Shown: positions 53,296 to 62,445 of the stretch, in pieces | Numbering within the stretch: position 1 is the first letter of the stretch | Layout of the letters: each line of letters begins with the position of its first letter | Source: Roseateles oligotrophus | Lineage (GTDB): Bacteria > Pseudomonadota > Gammaproteobacteria > Burkholderiales > Burkholderiaceae_C | Assembly: GCF_025717515.1 (NCBI RefSeq) | Contig: NZ_JAJIRN010000005.1 | Location: 186,001-250,000 of the forward strand | Reading direction: 5' to 3' | DNA: 64,000 nt | Notes under the pieces: model-generated | What the model saw: only the letters and a program-made list of their open reading frames with translations | Databases searched by the model: none | Told to the model about the DNA's origin: nothing | Made by a program: the position numbers and the translations under genes

Positions 53296-55590
53296 TCAGT
53301 CGCTCAGCCGCTTGTGCAAACGCAGCGTGTTGACGCCGTCGACGTGCAAATAGTCCACCCGGTCACTGGCGCCTCGAATGATGGCTAGGCCAAAGCCACC
53401 TTCGGGATAGGCGTCAAAATCGGTCGGTGTCAGCTCCTGCGGCGCCTCAAAAGGGGCACCCAAGTAGACCAACTCGAGCTGCAATTCAGCGTCCTTTTGG
53501 CGGGCCAGCAATTCGGCCGGTGCGTCGGCCAGCAGTTGCTGGCCATGCCGCACCACATTCGTGAAGGCTTCCACACAAGCCACTTCCAGCAAACCGCTTG
53601 CCAACTCGTCCAGACCGGCGCGGGCGGTCTGGCGCAGCACGAACTCACGCAAGGGCCGCAGCGAGCCCATGCTGAGAGGCAGCTCGATCCGGTTGCTGCT
53701 CCGCTTGTCTTGCTGTTTCACGACCACCAGGGTTACATCGTCCTGCATGCTGACCGCCGGCCCCAGCAAGTCGCGCCGCAGACTGTGCAAGACGGCGGCC
53801 GGGCTTGTGTGCAGGAGCGCCTGGCGTTGCAGCGCGGCCTTCATGCGCTCATGGCCAACCCGCTCGCCGTCGGCCCGCATGGCGTCGGTGACGCCGTCCG
53901 AGCACATGAATAGCAACTCGCCGGGCGCCAGCGGGCGCGTGTCCTGCATATAGTCGGCCGCGTCCAGCACGCCCAGGGGCGGGTGCTGGTTGGGCAGCAT
54001 CACGCATTGACCATCGGGGCCGACGGCGATGGTTTCTTCATGACCGCAACCGACCCAGGTGATGGTCTGGCGCTCGGTATCGATGCGCAAATAGCACAGG
54101 GTGACGAAGGCATCCAGGCTTTGCAGCGCCGGCGTCATTGCGCGGTGCACCGCCGCCACCACATCGGCGGGGCGGGGCAGGTCGCCCGGCGTGCGAGCCT
54201 GTGTGAGTAACTCGGCAATCGAGCGGCTGAACTGCAGCTTGGCGCCGGCGCCCATCATCGCTGCAGCCAGGCCCTTGCCCATTACATCGCCGGCGATCAG
54301 GTCGACGCAATGCTCGCCCATCTGCATTACCTCGACAAAGTCGCCGTCAATGCCTTGCGAGGCCTGGCTGAAACTGCTGATCTGCAGGCCCTGCAGCTGC
54401 GAGGGCGTCGGCGTCACCAGCAGGGTTTGCTGAATCCGGGCACCGACCTGCAGCTCGCGCTGGCGTGCCGCCGACAGCTCGGCCTCGACCCGCCGCCTGG
54501 CCGTGATGTCCTGGATGGCGCCGCTCAGCCGCACCGGCCTACCGTCCTGCATATCGGCGCGGCTGACGGCGCGCACCCACAGCTTGCGCCCCTTGGCGGT
54601 GATCAGCGGCAGCTCCAGATCGAAGCCCTCGCCGCGCGCAATGCTCAGCTGCATCGCCTCGCGCAGCTGCGCCTGCGCCTCGGGCGCGAAGAACTCGATC
54701 GCCTCTTGCAGCGTTGGCTGCTGGCCGGGCTCCAGGTCATGAATGCGCAGGGTTTCGTCGGTCCAGCGCAAATCATGCGATTGCACATCGAACTCCCAGC
54801 CGCCGACGCCGCCGATGCGCCCGGTCTTGTTCAGCAATTCGCGGCTGGCGCGCAGCGCCTGCTCGGTCTTGAGCCTTGTGCTGATGTCGCGCAGCGTGGC
54901 GGTGAAAATTTCTCCCGCCTCGGTCTTTACCGGCACGATGGTCAGTTCGACCGGGATGTGGCGCCCGTCCGCGCACAAGGCCTCGACTTCGATGCGCTGG
55001 TTCAGCAGCTTGGAGATGCCGCTGAGGCGATAGCGATTCATGCCGGCTTTGTGGGCGGCGCGGTGTTGCTTGGGAATCAGGAATTCATGCATGGGCCGGC
55101 CCAGCACCTCGGATTCGGCGTAGCCGAACATGCGCTCGGCGGCCGCATTGAAATCCAGCAGCAGGCCAGTTGCGTCGATGCTGACGATGCCGTCGAGCGA
55201 GCTCTGCAGCAAGGCCAGCTTGCGGCCATCGCTGTTGCGCGTGGCGGCTTCGGCCCTTGTGAGCTCGCCCCGCATCTTCTCGTCGCTGAGCAGGGCGCGC
55301 CGCAGGGCCATGGTGCCGGCCGCCAACATCAGCCAGCCGATGGACATGAAGGCCAGCACCCAGAGCCGCAAATGCTTGAGCTCGGACCAGCTGTGCGCGT
55401 CGATCTGCGCTTGGGGCGGCATCTGCAGGCCGATGTGCTGCGTGCCTTGAATGCTCAGCTCATAGAGCTCATAGGCAATGAAGGCGGCGGTCAGCGCGCC
55501 CATCAAGCCCGCCATCAGCCAGGCCGCCGTCAGCAGTTGCCGCAGGCGTGGTGTGCTCACCTTCTTGGTCTGGGCGCTGCGGTTTTCCAT
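53296..55590 (-). CDS. Membrane PAS sensor with PP2C phosphatase and RsbW-like kinase domains
   Basis: The 764-residue protein has two membrane helices (about 18-42 and 75-97) flanking a short periplasmic loop. Two PAS domains follow (about 125-240, NAAAERMFGYAESEVLGRP; 250-365). A SpoIIE/RsbU-type PP2C domain (about 390-610) has DGDFVEV, AGDVMGKGLAAAMMGA and CSDGVTDAM for the metal-binding aspartates. A GHKL domain of the RsbW/SpoIIAB type (about 625-760) has VACVEAFTNVVRHG and GGFGLAIIRGASD. The fusion puts an anti-sigma-type kinase and its opposing phosphatase in one protein. It lies between the export and glycosyltransferase genes. No STAS partner gene is in the window. Confidence 0.92.
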   Translation of the reverse strand: MENRSAQTKKVSTPRLRQLLTAAWLMAGLMGALTAAFIAYELYELSIQGTQHIGLQMPPQAQIDAHSWSELKHLRLWVLAFMSIGWLMLAAGTMALRRALLSDEKMRGELTRAEAATRNSDGRKLALLQSSLDGIVSIDATGLLLDFNAAAERMFGYAESEVLGRPMHEFLIPKQHRAAHKAGMNRYRLSGISKLLNQRIEVEALCADGRHIPVELTIVPVKTEAGEIFTATLRDISTRLKTEQALRASRELLNKTGRIGGVGGWEFDVQSHDLRWTDETLRIHDLEPGQQPTLQEAIEFFAPEAQAQLREAMQLSIARGEGFDLELPLITAKGRKLWVRAVSRADMQDGRPVRLSGAIQDITARRRVEAELSAARQRELQVGARIQQTLLVTPTPSQLQGLQISSFSQASQGIDGDFVEVMQMGEHCVDLIAGDVMGKGLAAAMMGAGAKLQFSRSIAELLTQARTPGDLPRPADVVAAVHRAMTPALQSLDAFVTLCYLRIDTERQTITWVGCGHEETIAVGPDGQCVMLPNQHPPLGVLDAADYMQDTRPLAPGELLFMCSDGVTDAMRADGERVGHERMKAALQRQALLHTSPAAVLHSLRRDLLGPAVSMQDDVTLVVVKQQDKRSSNRIELPLSMGSLRPLREFVLRQTARAGLDELASGLLEVACVEAFTNVVRHGQQLLADAPAELLARQKDAELQLELVYLGAPFEAPQELTPTDFDAYPEGGFGLAIIRGASDRVDYLHVDGVNTLRLHKRLSD

Positions 55591-55642
55591 GCTCAGTGTG
55601 ACAAAGCGAGGGTCGATTGATCTTGCATAAACTCGGACGAGC

Positions 55643-56635
55643 TCAGTTGCCGAGGGCCAGGCCCAGGGTCAGGAACGACAAGCCGGCCGAGAGCTGACGC
55701 GTAACATAACCGAACTCCGCGATGCCGCTCTTGGGAACAAAGATGACATCGCCTTCTTCGAGCGAGTAATTGACCCGGCGGCTGCCGTCGATCAGCGTTT
55801 GAAGATTGATGACTTCGACCTCCTTGCGGGCCGGGCGGTAGATGCCAATTTGCTTGGGCTGCGCATCTTCATTGGGGCCGCCGGCGGTGGCCAGGGCATC
55901 CAGGACCGACATGTCGGGGGTCAGGCGATAGGCGCCGGGGCGATGGACGGCACCCAGCACATAGACCATGGTGTCGGCGGAGTCCGGGATGTAGATCAGG
56001 TCGCCCGGTTTCATGCGCAGATTCAGGCGCACATCGCCGCCATTGAGCAGGCGCTTCAGGTCGACCCAGATCAGTTTGTCGCGGCCGCGGATGATCGCGC
56101 AACGCGTCAGCGTGGCCTGCTTGTCGATGACGGGCAGGGAGCCGGCTTTGGCCAAGGCCTCAAGCAGCGTGGGCATCTTGTCAAAACTGAGCAAGCCCGG
56201 GTTGGCCACCCGCCCCAGCACGGTCAGGCGGTTCGAGGTGTATTGCTCGACAGTGAACTGGACCTGCGGCGCCATGTAGAAGCGGTCCAACTGGCGGCCC
56301 GCCAGCAAGGCAGCCTCCTCACGCGTCAGCAAGCCGACCTTGGCCGGGCCCGCCAAGGGCAGGGTGATCACGCCGTCGGGGCCCACCACATGGCGCCCCG
56401 TCAGCTCGGGGCGACCCCAGACCTGCATGGACAAGATGTCGCCCGAACCGAGTCGGTAGACCGGATCGACCGGCCCCTCCAGCTCCGCCAGCGACTCCGG
56501 CGTCGGAAAGTCCACCGATTTGTCGACCGCCTTGAACGGCGGGCTGCGGTTCAGGTCGGGCGGCGCCTGGGTGCTGGAGCAAGCCTGCAGCAAGCAGGCG
56601 GCCAGGCAGAGCATGGCGGTCAACAGTGTTTTCAT
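55643..56635 (-). CDS. Polysaccharide export outer membrane lipoprotein (Wza/OPX family)
   Basis: The 330-residue protein has a lipoprotein signal ending LLQACS (Cys19), the Poly_export domain (PVYRLGSGDILSMQVWGRPELTG) and two SLBB domains (VLGRVANPGLLSFDKMPTL; VLGAVHRPGAYRLTPDMSV). It lacks the long C-terminal amphipathic helix expected of full Wza, ending in SAGLSFLTLGLALGN. It forms the outer-membrane pore for the polymer. The stop and start overlap neighbours: ATG 56635 overlaps the flippase stop by four bases. Confidence 0.93.
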   Translation of the reverse strand: MKTLLTAMLCLAACLLQACSSTQAPPDLNRSPPFKAVDKSVDFPTPESLAELEGPVDPVYRLGSGDILSMQVWGRPELTGRHVVGPDGVITLPLAGPAKVGLLTREEAALLAGRQLDRFYMAPQVQFTVEQYTSNRLTVLGRVANPGLLSFDKMPTLLEALAKAGSLPVIDKQATLTRCAIIRGRDKLIWVDLKRLLNGGDVRLNLRMKPGDLIYIPDSADTMVYVLGAVHRPGAYRLTPDMSVLDALATAGGPNEDAQPKQIGIYRPARKEVEVINLQTLIDGSRRVNYSLEEGDVIFVPKSGIAEFGYVTRQLSAGLSFLTLGLALGN

Positions 56636-58302
56636 GCGAGTCTCCAAAGGCGCTTTGGCAGGCAGCGCCGGGCGATTGCGCGGCGCTCTGCCGCCTTCAG
56701 CAAGAGCGTGCTCAGCAGCAGGGGCAGCGCCAAGCTCCAGAGCAAGAAGGCCAGGCCCAGGCCGAGCAGCAGTTGCGGGCGCTGCGCCGGCGCGGCGAGG
56801 CTTTGGCTCAAACTCGAAACCAGACCTTGCGTCAAGACCTGTTCGAGCATGAAGGCCAAGGCATAGGCGATAAATGTGGGCAGCAGAACTTGCCGCGCCA
56901 GGTCGACCCATCTGCCCTGCAAATGGCGGTGCGCCCAGGCCAGAAAACTCAAGGCGGCCGCGCATTGCGCCAGGCATAAGGCCATGGCCAGCGGCATCAA
57001 CTGGATGGCTGGCGCGGGCTGGCCGGCCGAAGACGGCGATAACAAACAATAGGCGATGGCCAAGGCGAGGGCGGCCAGCCGCAGGCCATGGTAGATGAAA
57101 TCGGGGCCTAACTCGCCCCGCCCACGTGCCACGGCGGTGGCCGGGCCGGTCAGCATATGGGCATGCAGGCCTATCGTCAGCCACAACATCAGCGGTGCAA
57201 CCAGGGCAGAAGCTTCGCCCGGGCCCAACCACGCATGCACCAGCGGCTGTGCAAACAGCGCCAAGAATGGCATCACCCAGGCCAGGCTCGCCACACTCAG
57301 GCGGCTGGCATCCTCATAGACCCGGCGCAGCGCGGCGCGGGCCTGCGCGTTGTCGCTCGCGTCATGCCGGGCCGCCGCCGACACGGCCACCCCGCTGACG
57401 CTGGCGGTGGCGGCCGAGGCCGTCACCGGCAGCTTGGAGGCCAGATCGAACAAGGCGGCGGCCTGCGGGCCGATCAGGCTGCCCGCCAGCAAGCGATCGA
57501 TCGACTGCAGCCCGGTGGCCAACAGGCCCGACAGCTGCATGCCCGCACCATAGGCGAAGAACTGCTTTAGTAGCGCCGGCTCAAACTGCCAGGGCGACAG
57601 GCGCAGACCCGGCAAGGCCCGGCAAGCCAACCAGGCATTGGTCAGGGCCGAGAACAGGTAGCGCCCCGCAAAGGCGGCCAGCAAGGCGCGCACGCCCCAG
57701 CCCAAGCGCAGGAACAAGACGATCAACAAGGCTTCGACGACAAAGGCTGCGACCCAGACGCGCTGTTCCTGGCGCAGCCGGCCCACCGCATGCAGGACAT
57801 TGGCAAAGGCACCCAAGCTCATATCGGCGAGGAACACCGCCACCGCGCCGAGCCAGAGATCCCGCGCCAGCTCGCGCTGTTCGGCGGCCACCTTGAACAG
57901 GTCCAACAAATGCGGCATGGCCAGATACAGGCCCAGTAAGAGCAGCAGCGCCAGGCTGCCCATCGCCAGCATGCCGGTCGACAGCAGCCGGCCGATGGCG
58001 GCCACATCGCCTTGTTGATGGTGCAGGGCGGTCTGGCGTAAATAGATCAAGGAAAAGCCCGAGGCGCACATGCCGATATAGCTGACCAGCACAAAGCAGG
58101 TGGACCACAGGCCGTAATCGGCCAGGCCCATATGCAGCAAGGCCAAAGGGGGCAGGGCCACGCGGGTGGCCGCGTAGAGCAGCTTGGCGCCCATGCCGAA
58201 GCACATATCGCCGATGCTGCTGGCTGGGGGCGATGGCGCTTGGGGCGGCGCCGGCTGAGGGGCTGGCGGCGAGTTGAGCGTGGCGGTGTTCATGCCTTGC
58301 AT
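56632..58302 (-). CDS. Polysaccharide flippase (Wzx/MATE-like)
   Basis: The 556-residue protein has a Pro-rich N-terminus (about 30 residues) then about 12-14 membrane helices and the polysaccharide-synthesis family pattern (LYAATRVALPPLALLHMGLADYG, FFAYGAGMQLSGLLATGLQSIDRLLAG). It should flip undecaprenyl-linked repeat units to the periplasm. Two starts are possible, ATG 58302 and ATG 58293, neither with a strong Shine-Dalgarno. It is the first gene of the minus-strand polysaccharide operon; the 93-bp gap upstream must hold the divergent promoters for it and the polymerase gene. Confidence 0.87.
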   Translation of the reverse strand: MQGMNTATLNSPPAPQPAPPQAPSPPASSIGDMCFGMGAKLLYAATRVALPPLALLHMGLADYGLWSTCFVLVSYIGMCASGFSLIYLRQTALHHQQGDVAAIGRLLSTGMLAMGSLALLLLLGLYLAMPHLLDLFKVAAEQRELARDLWLGAVAVFLADMSLGAFANVLHAVGRLRQEQRVWVAAFVVEALLIVLFLRLGWGVRALLAAFAGRYLFSALTNAWLACRALPGLRLSPWQFEPALLKQFFAYGAGMQLSGLLATGLQSIDRLLAGSLIGPQAAALFDLASKLPVTASAATASVSGVAVSAAARHDASDNAQARAALRRVYEDASRLSVASLAWVMPFLALFAQPLVHAWLGPGEASALVAPLMLWLTIGLHAHMLTGPATAVARGRGELGPDFIYHGLRLAALALAIAYCLLSPSSAGQPAPAIQLMPLAMALCLAQCAAALSFLAWAHRHLQGRWVDLARQVLLPTFIAYALAFMLEQVLTQGLVSSLSQSLAAPAQRPQLLLGLGLAFLLWSLALPLLLSTLLLKAAERRAIARRCLPKRLWRLA

Positions 58303-58395
58303 TGGGCGCGCCGCGATGCGGGCAAGCTTGGCATAACTGTGAACAATCGGGCCCGGCGGCTAGGCAAGCGGGGTCGGTGCCGGGACACTGCACAC

Positions 58396-59760
58396 ATGAG
58401 CATGATTGTCTATCTCGCCCTGATTGCCGCCGCCGTGGTGGCCTTGCGCCATGGGCCGGGGCAGGCGCTGCTGAGGGTCTATTTGCCGGTCTTGCTGCTC
58501 TTGCCCGATGCCTACCGTGCCATCACACCGGGTCTGCCCGACCCGAATTTTCCGCAGGCCGCCATCTTGCCTATCGTCTTCTTGGCCCTGCTGCGTTATG
58601 GGCGGGCCTGGCGACTGGTCTGGATGGATGGCTTGATGCTGTTGTTTGCCGTTTGGGTCGCTTATTCGGACTACATCGGGCGCGGCTATGCAGACGCGCA
58701 GAACCTGATGTTCGCGATGATCAGTTCGGTGTTTGCGCCCTATGTGGTGGGCCGGTTGGTGGTGGCGGCCGAGCAGTTGGATGTGGCCTTGGGCCGGCGC
58801 TTCGTGACTCTGGTGTTCGGCGTGGCTTTGGTCGGGCTGTGGGAGTTCCGCTTTGGCTTCAACCCTTTTCTGGCGATCTTGAATCCCTTCTTTCCGGGTC
58901 AGGCCGATGGTTGGGTGACGACGTTTCGGCATGGCGTGGCGCGCGTCGCCGGCCCCTATTCCCATGCCATTCTGGCCGGCATCATGATGGCCATCGCCTA
59001 TCGCTTGCAGCGCTGGCTGCATGAAGCGGGCTTGTGGGAGGCGAGGTTCCGGCATCTGCCCTGGGTGCCCTGGCCGAAGGCGCGTGTGATCACCGCGGTG
59101 CTCCTGCTCGGCCTCTTGATGACGGTGGCGCGCGGCCCCTGGCTCGGCGCGCTGATTGGCGGCGGCCTGGCGATGGTCGGGCAGGCCAGCAACCGCCCGC
59201 GTGCGCTGTGGATCAGCGCGGCACTGGTCGCGGTTGGCGCGCTGGCCGGCGCCTTTTTTATGGCCGATTACCTCGATATCAAACCCGGGGCCACCATCAC
59301 CGCCAGCCAAGAATCGGCGCTCTACCGCAAGATCCTGTTCGAGAAATATCTGGACATTGCGCTCGACCATGCCTGGTTCGGCTGGGGGGTGACGACCTGG
59401 CCCAAGGTGCTGGGCATGGAGTCCATCGACAACTACTTTTTGCTGCTGTCCCTGATGCATGGCGTGCCGGCGATGCTGATGCTGGTGCTGATGCTCTTGG
59501 GCGCCAGCGTGCAGTGCGTGCGGCGCGGCCTTGCGGAGCCGGCCGATAGCGGCAGCCCGGCCTTCGCCTTTGCCGGCATCTTTGTGACGATCTTCGTCTC
59601 GCTGGGAACGGTTTTTCTTGGGGGTCAGGTCTTGCCGGTGCTGTTTTTGGTGCTGGGTTGGTCGCAGGGCTGGCTGCAAGCGGAGGGCGGCCGAGTTCGG
59701 CCCCTGCCGGCGCAACCTTCGGCGCCGCCAAGGCCCGAATTCAGGCATGTCATTCGTTAG
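58396..59760 (+). CDS. O-antigen ligase/polymerase-like membrane protein (Wzy family)
   Basis: The 454-residue protein has about ten membrane helices and a large periplasmic loop (about 195-330) between conserved TFRHGVARVAGPYSHAILAGIMM and FGWGVTTWPKVLG, the Wzy_C/WaaL pattern. It should join repeat units into polymer. ATG 58396 (or ATG 58402) begins the first helix; the frame opens earlier but the upstream part overlaps the divergent flippase gene. It is divergent from the operon, and converges with the CBS gene. Confidence 0.87.
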   Translation: MSMIVYLALIAAAVVALRHGPGQALLRVYLPVLLLLPDAYRAITPGLPDPNFPQAAILPIVFLALLRYGRAWRLVWMDGLMLLFAVWVAYSDYIGRGYADAQNLMFAMISSVFAPYVVGRLVVAAEQLDVALGRRFVTLVFGVALVGLWEFRFGFNPFLAILNPFFPGQADGWVTTFRHGVARVAGPYSHAILAGIMMAIAYRLQRWLHEAGLWEARFRHLPWVPWPKARVITAVLLLGLLMTVARGPWLGALIGGGLAMVGQASNRPRALWISAALVAVGALAGAFFMADYLDIKPGATITASQESALYRKILFEKYLDIALDHAWFGWGVTTWPKVLGMESIDNYFLLLSLMHGVPAMLMLVLMLLGASVQCVRRGLAEPADSGSPAFAFAGIFVTIFVSLGTVFLGGQVLPVLFLVLGWSQGWLQAEGGRVRPLPAQPSAPPRPEFRHVIR

Positions 59761-59800
59761 CTTGAAAATCCGCCGATCGGCCGGCGATTGAAGCGCGCGC

Positions 59801-60244
59801 TCAGGCGCTTGTGGCCGGGGGCATTTGCGTGGCCTTGATCCATTTCAGGATGTCTCGCCAGCTCAATATGCCGACCGGCTTGAAGTCTTTGTCGACCACC
59901 GGCAGGCAAGATATCTGGTGATCGAGAAACAGTTCGATCGCCTCTGAAATCGGGGCCTCGGGCCGCAGCGTGATGGGCTTGCGGCTCATCACTTGGTGGA
60001 CGCGCTTGTTCAAGGTGGCCACATCCCTGGCGGTTTCCGTCGTGCTGTCAATATAGGGGCTGAGCGCCTTGAACAAATCCCGGTCCGAGACCACGCCAAA
60101 CAGCCTGGACTCCTCAACCACCAGCACATGGTGGAACTTTGACGCGTCAAAAATCTTCTTGATGACCTCTAGCCTGTCATCCAATTCGACCGTGACAACC
60201 CGCGTCGACATGATGTGCTGAATCTGCATGAATCTGAACTCCAT
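59801..60244 (-). CDS. CBS-domain pair protein
   Basis: The 147-residue protein is two tandem CBS domains (HIMSTRVVTVELDDRLEVIKKIF and QVMSRKPITLRPEAPISEAIELF), with GVVSDRDLF and GILSWRDIL at each strand end. Such modules bind adenosyl nucleotides such as AMP or ATP and regulate partners. The partner is unknown. An internal ATG at 60229 gives a start with the same domain. It lies before a histidine kinase gene in the opposite part of the gap. Confidence 0.9.
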   Translation of the reverse strand: MEFRFMQIQHIMSTRVVTVELDDRLEVIKKIFDASKFHHVLVVEESRLFGVVSDRDLFKALSPYIDSTTETARDVATLNKRVHQVMSRKPITLRPEAPISEAIELFLDHQISCLPVVDKDFKPVGILSWRDILKWIKATQMPPATSA

Positions 60245-60336
60245 GGCTTGAGTTGCGGCGGCAATCCTGCGCCAGCTTTGAGTTTAAAACGGGGCCGTCC
60301 AATTCGAATGTTGACAATGGGCATGGCGGCCTCCGG

Positions 60337-62430
60337 TCAAGCCGGCCCGGCCACTGGCAGCCAAACCGTGAAGCAACTGCCGACCCCAGGCGTGGATTCC
60401 AGCTCGATCCTTCCGCCATGCTTCTTGACGATGGCAAAGCTCAGCGACAGGCCCAGGCCGGTGCCCTGGCCGACCGGCTTGGTGGTGAAGAAGGGGTCAA
60501 AAATTCGCCGCTGCAAATCGGGCGCAATGCCGCAGCCGTTGTCCTGCACGCTGACCAGCACAAAGCCGTCCACATGCCGGCTGCTGATGCGGATCTCGCC
60601 GCCCTGGCCAACCGCCTGTGCGGCATTGACGATCAGATTCATGAAGACCTGATTGAGCTGGCCGGCCAGGCAGCGCACCAGCGGCAAGCGGCCGAAGTCG
60701 AGCTTGACCTCGGCCTTGTACTTGACCTCGTGGCGCACCACATTGAGCGTTGTCTCCAGGCCCTGGTTGATGTCGGCGTCTTGCCAGTCGGCATGGTCAA
60801 CGCGGGAGAAGTCCTTCAGATCCTGAACGATTTTTTTGACCCGGCTCAGGCCTTCCTCGCTCTCGCTGAGCAGCTGCGGCAGGTCTTGCTGCATGAAGTC
60901 CAGATCGGCCAGCAGTTGCAGCTGTTCAAGCTGCGTGCGCAGCTGTGCCGGCTGGGCCGAAAGGTCCAGCGTGCCGTATAAAGTGACCAGCTTCAGCAGC
61001 GGCTCCAGATAGCGGCGCAAGCTGCCCAGATTGGAGCTGACGAAGCCGACCGGGTTGTTGATCTCATGCGCGACGCCGGCCGCCAACTGGCCGATCGACG
61101 CCATCTTTTCGGACTGCAACAACTGGCTCTGCGCCTCCGCCAGCTTGGCGTGGGTCTGCTTGATGTCGCGGTAGTTGTTGACCAGCTCGCGCTGCGCGCG
61201 CGTCACCTCGCTGCGGTCCTGCAGCAGCCACCAAACCCCCGCATGCGGGTCCGCCGGGTTGGCCGGGTAGGCAATCATCTGCACCCAGATGCGCCTGCCG
61301 CTTGCCGTCAGCATCTCCATCTCATGCATCAGCGATTGGCCGCTGCCGAGCACCGGTGCGGCAATGCGCAAGAGCTCGGCATAAGCGGCCGGGTCGGTGA
61401 AAAAGCGCTCCGCTTGCAGGTCCGCCATGGCCTCGGCATCCAACTCGAAGATCTCGGCGAATTTTTTGTTGCTGCGGGTGATCTGGTGATGGCAGCTGAA
61501 GATGATGGCGACCGACGCGTTTTCCATGAAGGCGGCGAGTTCCTGGTGGCTGCGTGACAGCTCGGTCGTGCGCTGCTCGACCATCGCCTCCAGCTCGCTT
61601 TGATGCTTGCGCAACTGCTCCTCGGCCAGCCGCCGCTCGCTCACATCCAGCAAGGTGGTGATGGCGCCCACCACCTCGCCCTGCGCGTCATAGAGCGGCG
61701 CGGCGGTACAGAAAATCCAACGCCCGAGCTCGCCGAATTGGGGGAAAAAATCCTCGGTCTCATAGGCCCGCAACACCAGCTTGGATGGCCGCAGGTTCTG
61801 GCCATAAAGGCGCTCGCGCTCGGCCGCCACCGTGCCGTCAACGATCAGGTCCACCAGCAAGGGCCTTGCCTGGGCATAGAACGGCTTCCAGGCCTCGGCG
61901 CGGCCCAGCACGGCCCGCGCCTCGACGCCGGTGAGCTGGGTGCAAGCACCGTTCCAATGGCTGACGCGGTGATGTTTGTCGATCACAAAGGTCGGCACCG
62001 GGCTGTTCTCGAGGATCTGCTGCATCACTTGCCCAACGTCCAGCAAGCTCTTTTGCACATAGCGCATATCGCTGAGGTCCTGGCAGCTCAGCAAGACCAG
62101 CTTGCCCTGCGGGCCGGCCATGCCGCGCGCGGTGATCTCGATAAAGCGCACCGCGCCGGTGGCCGTCATCGCCTCGCATTCCAGCGTCGGCAGCTCCGCC
62201 TCTTCGGCCAGGCAGCGCTCGCCATAGCGCTTGAGCTTGTCGATGTCGCAGTCATTCGCCCAGCTGTAATGCTGCAGGCTTTGAATCTGCGCCAGGTCAT
62301 AGCCGAGCAGCCGCTGCATCGCCGCATTGGCATAAAGGATCTCGGCGCCGCCATGCACCAGCAAGGGCGCGCTGACGGCGTCCAGCGCCTGCACCTGCAA
62401 GGCATCCAGGGGAATCGGCCGGCTCTGCAT
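60337..62430 (-). CDS. PAS-domain sensor histidine kinase
   Basis: The 697-residue soluble-looking protein has three PAS domains (about 10-125, 135-270, 290-410), a coiled-coil between them, and a HisKA-type kinase: phosphoacceptor His455 in GVAHEINNPVGFVSSNLG, N-box NLIVNAAQAVG, G1 DNGCGIAPDL, F-box DPFFTTKPVGQGTGLGLSL. No membrane helix is visible, so it senses a cytoplasmic signal, perhaps via a PAS cofactor. It is 15 bases downstream of the response-regulator gene, so the two are likely a two-component pair. Confidence 0.93.
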   Translation of the reverse strand: MQSRPIPLDALQVQALDAVSAPLLVHGGAEILYANAAMQRLLGYDLAQIQSLQHYSWANDCDIDKLKRYGERCLAEEAELPTLECEAMTATGAVRFIEITARGMAGPQGKLVLLSCQDLSDMRYVQKSLLDVGQVMQQILENSPVPTFVIDKHHRVSHWNGACTQLTGVEARAVLGRAEAWKPFYAQARPLLVDLIVDGTVAAERERLYGQNLRPSKLVLRAYETEDFFPQFGELGRWIFCTAAPLYDAQGEVVGAITTLLDVSERRLAEEQLRKHQSELEAMVEQRTTELSRSHQELAAFMENASVAIIFSCHHQITRSNKKFAEIFELDAEAMADLQAERFFTDPAAYAELLRIAAPVLGSGQSLMHEMEMLTASGRRIWVQMIAYPANPADPHAGVWWLLQDRSEVTRAQRELVNNYRDIKQTHAKLAEAQSQLLQSEKMASIGQLAAGVAHEINNPVGFVSSNLGSLRRYLEPLLKLVTLYGTLDLSAQPAQLRTQLEQLQLLADLDFMQQDLPQLLSESEEGLSRVKKIVQDLKDFSRVDHADWQDADINQGLETTLNVVRHEVKYKAEVKLDFGRLPLVRCLAGQLNQVFMNLIVNAAQAVGQGGEIRISSRHVDGFVLVSVQDNGCGIAPDLQRRIFDPFFTTKPVGQGTGLGLSLSFAIVKKHGGRIELESTPGVGSCFTVWLPVAGPA

Positions 62431-62445
62431 ATTCGGCTTGCGCGG

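Noticed and set aside
59761-59800. A CGCCG/CGGCG palindrome between the polymerase and CBS genes as a terminator
   Set aside because: There is no T-run on either side; it may be a Rho-dependent or chance structure.
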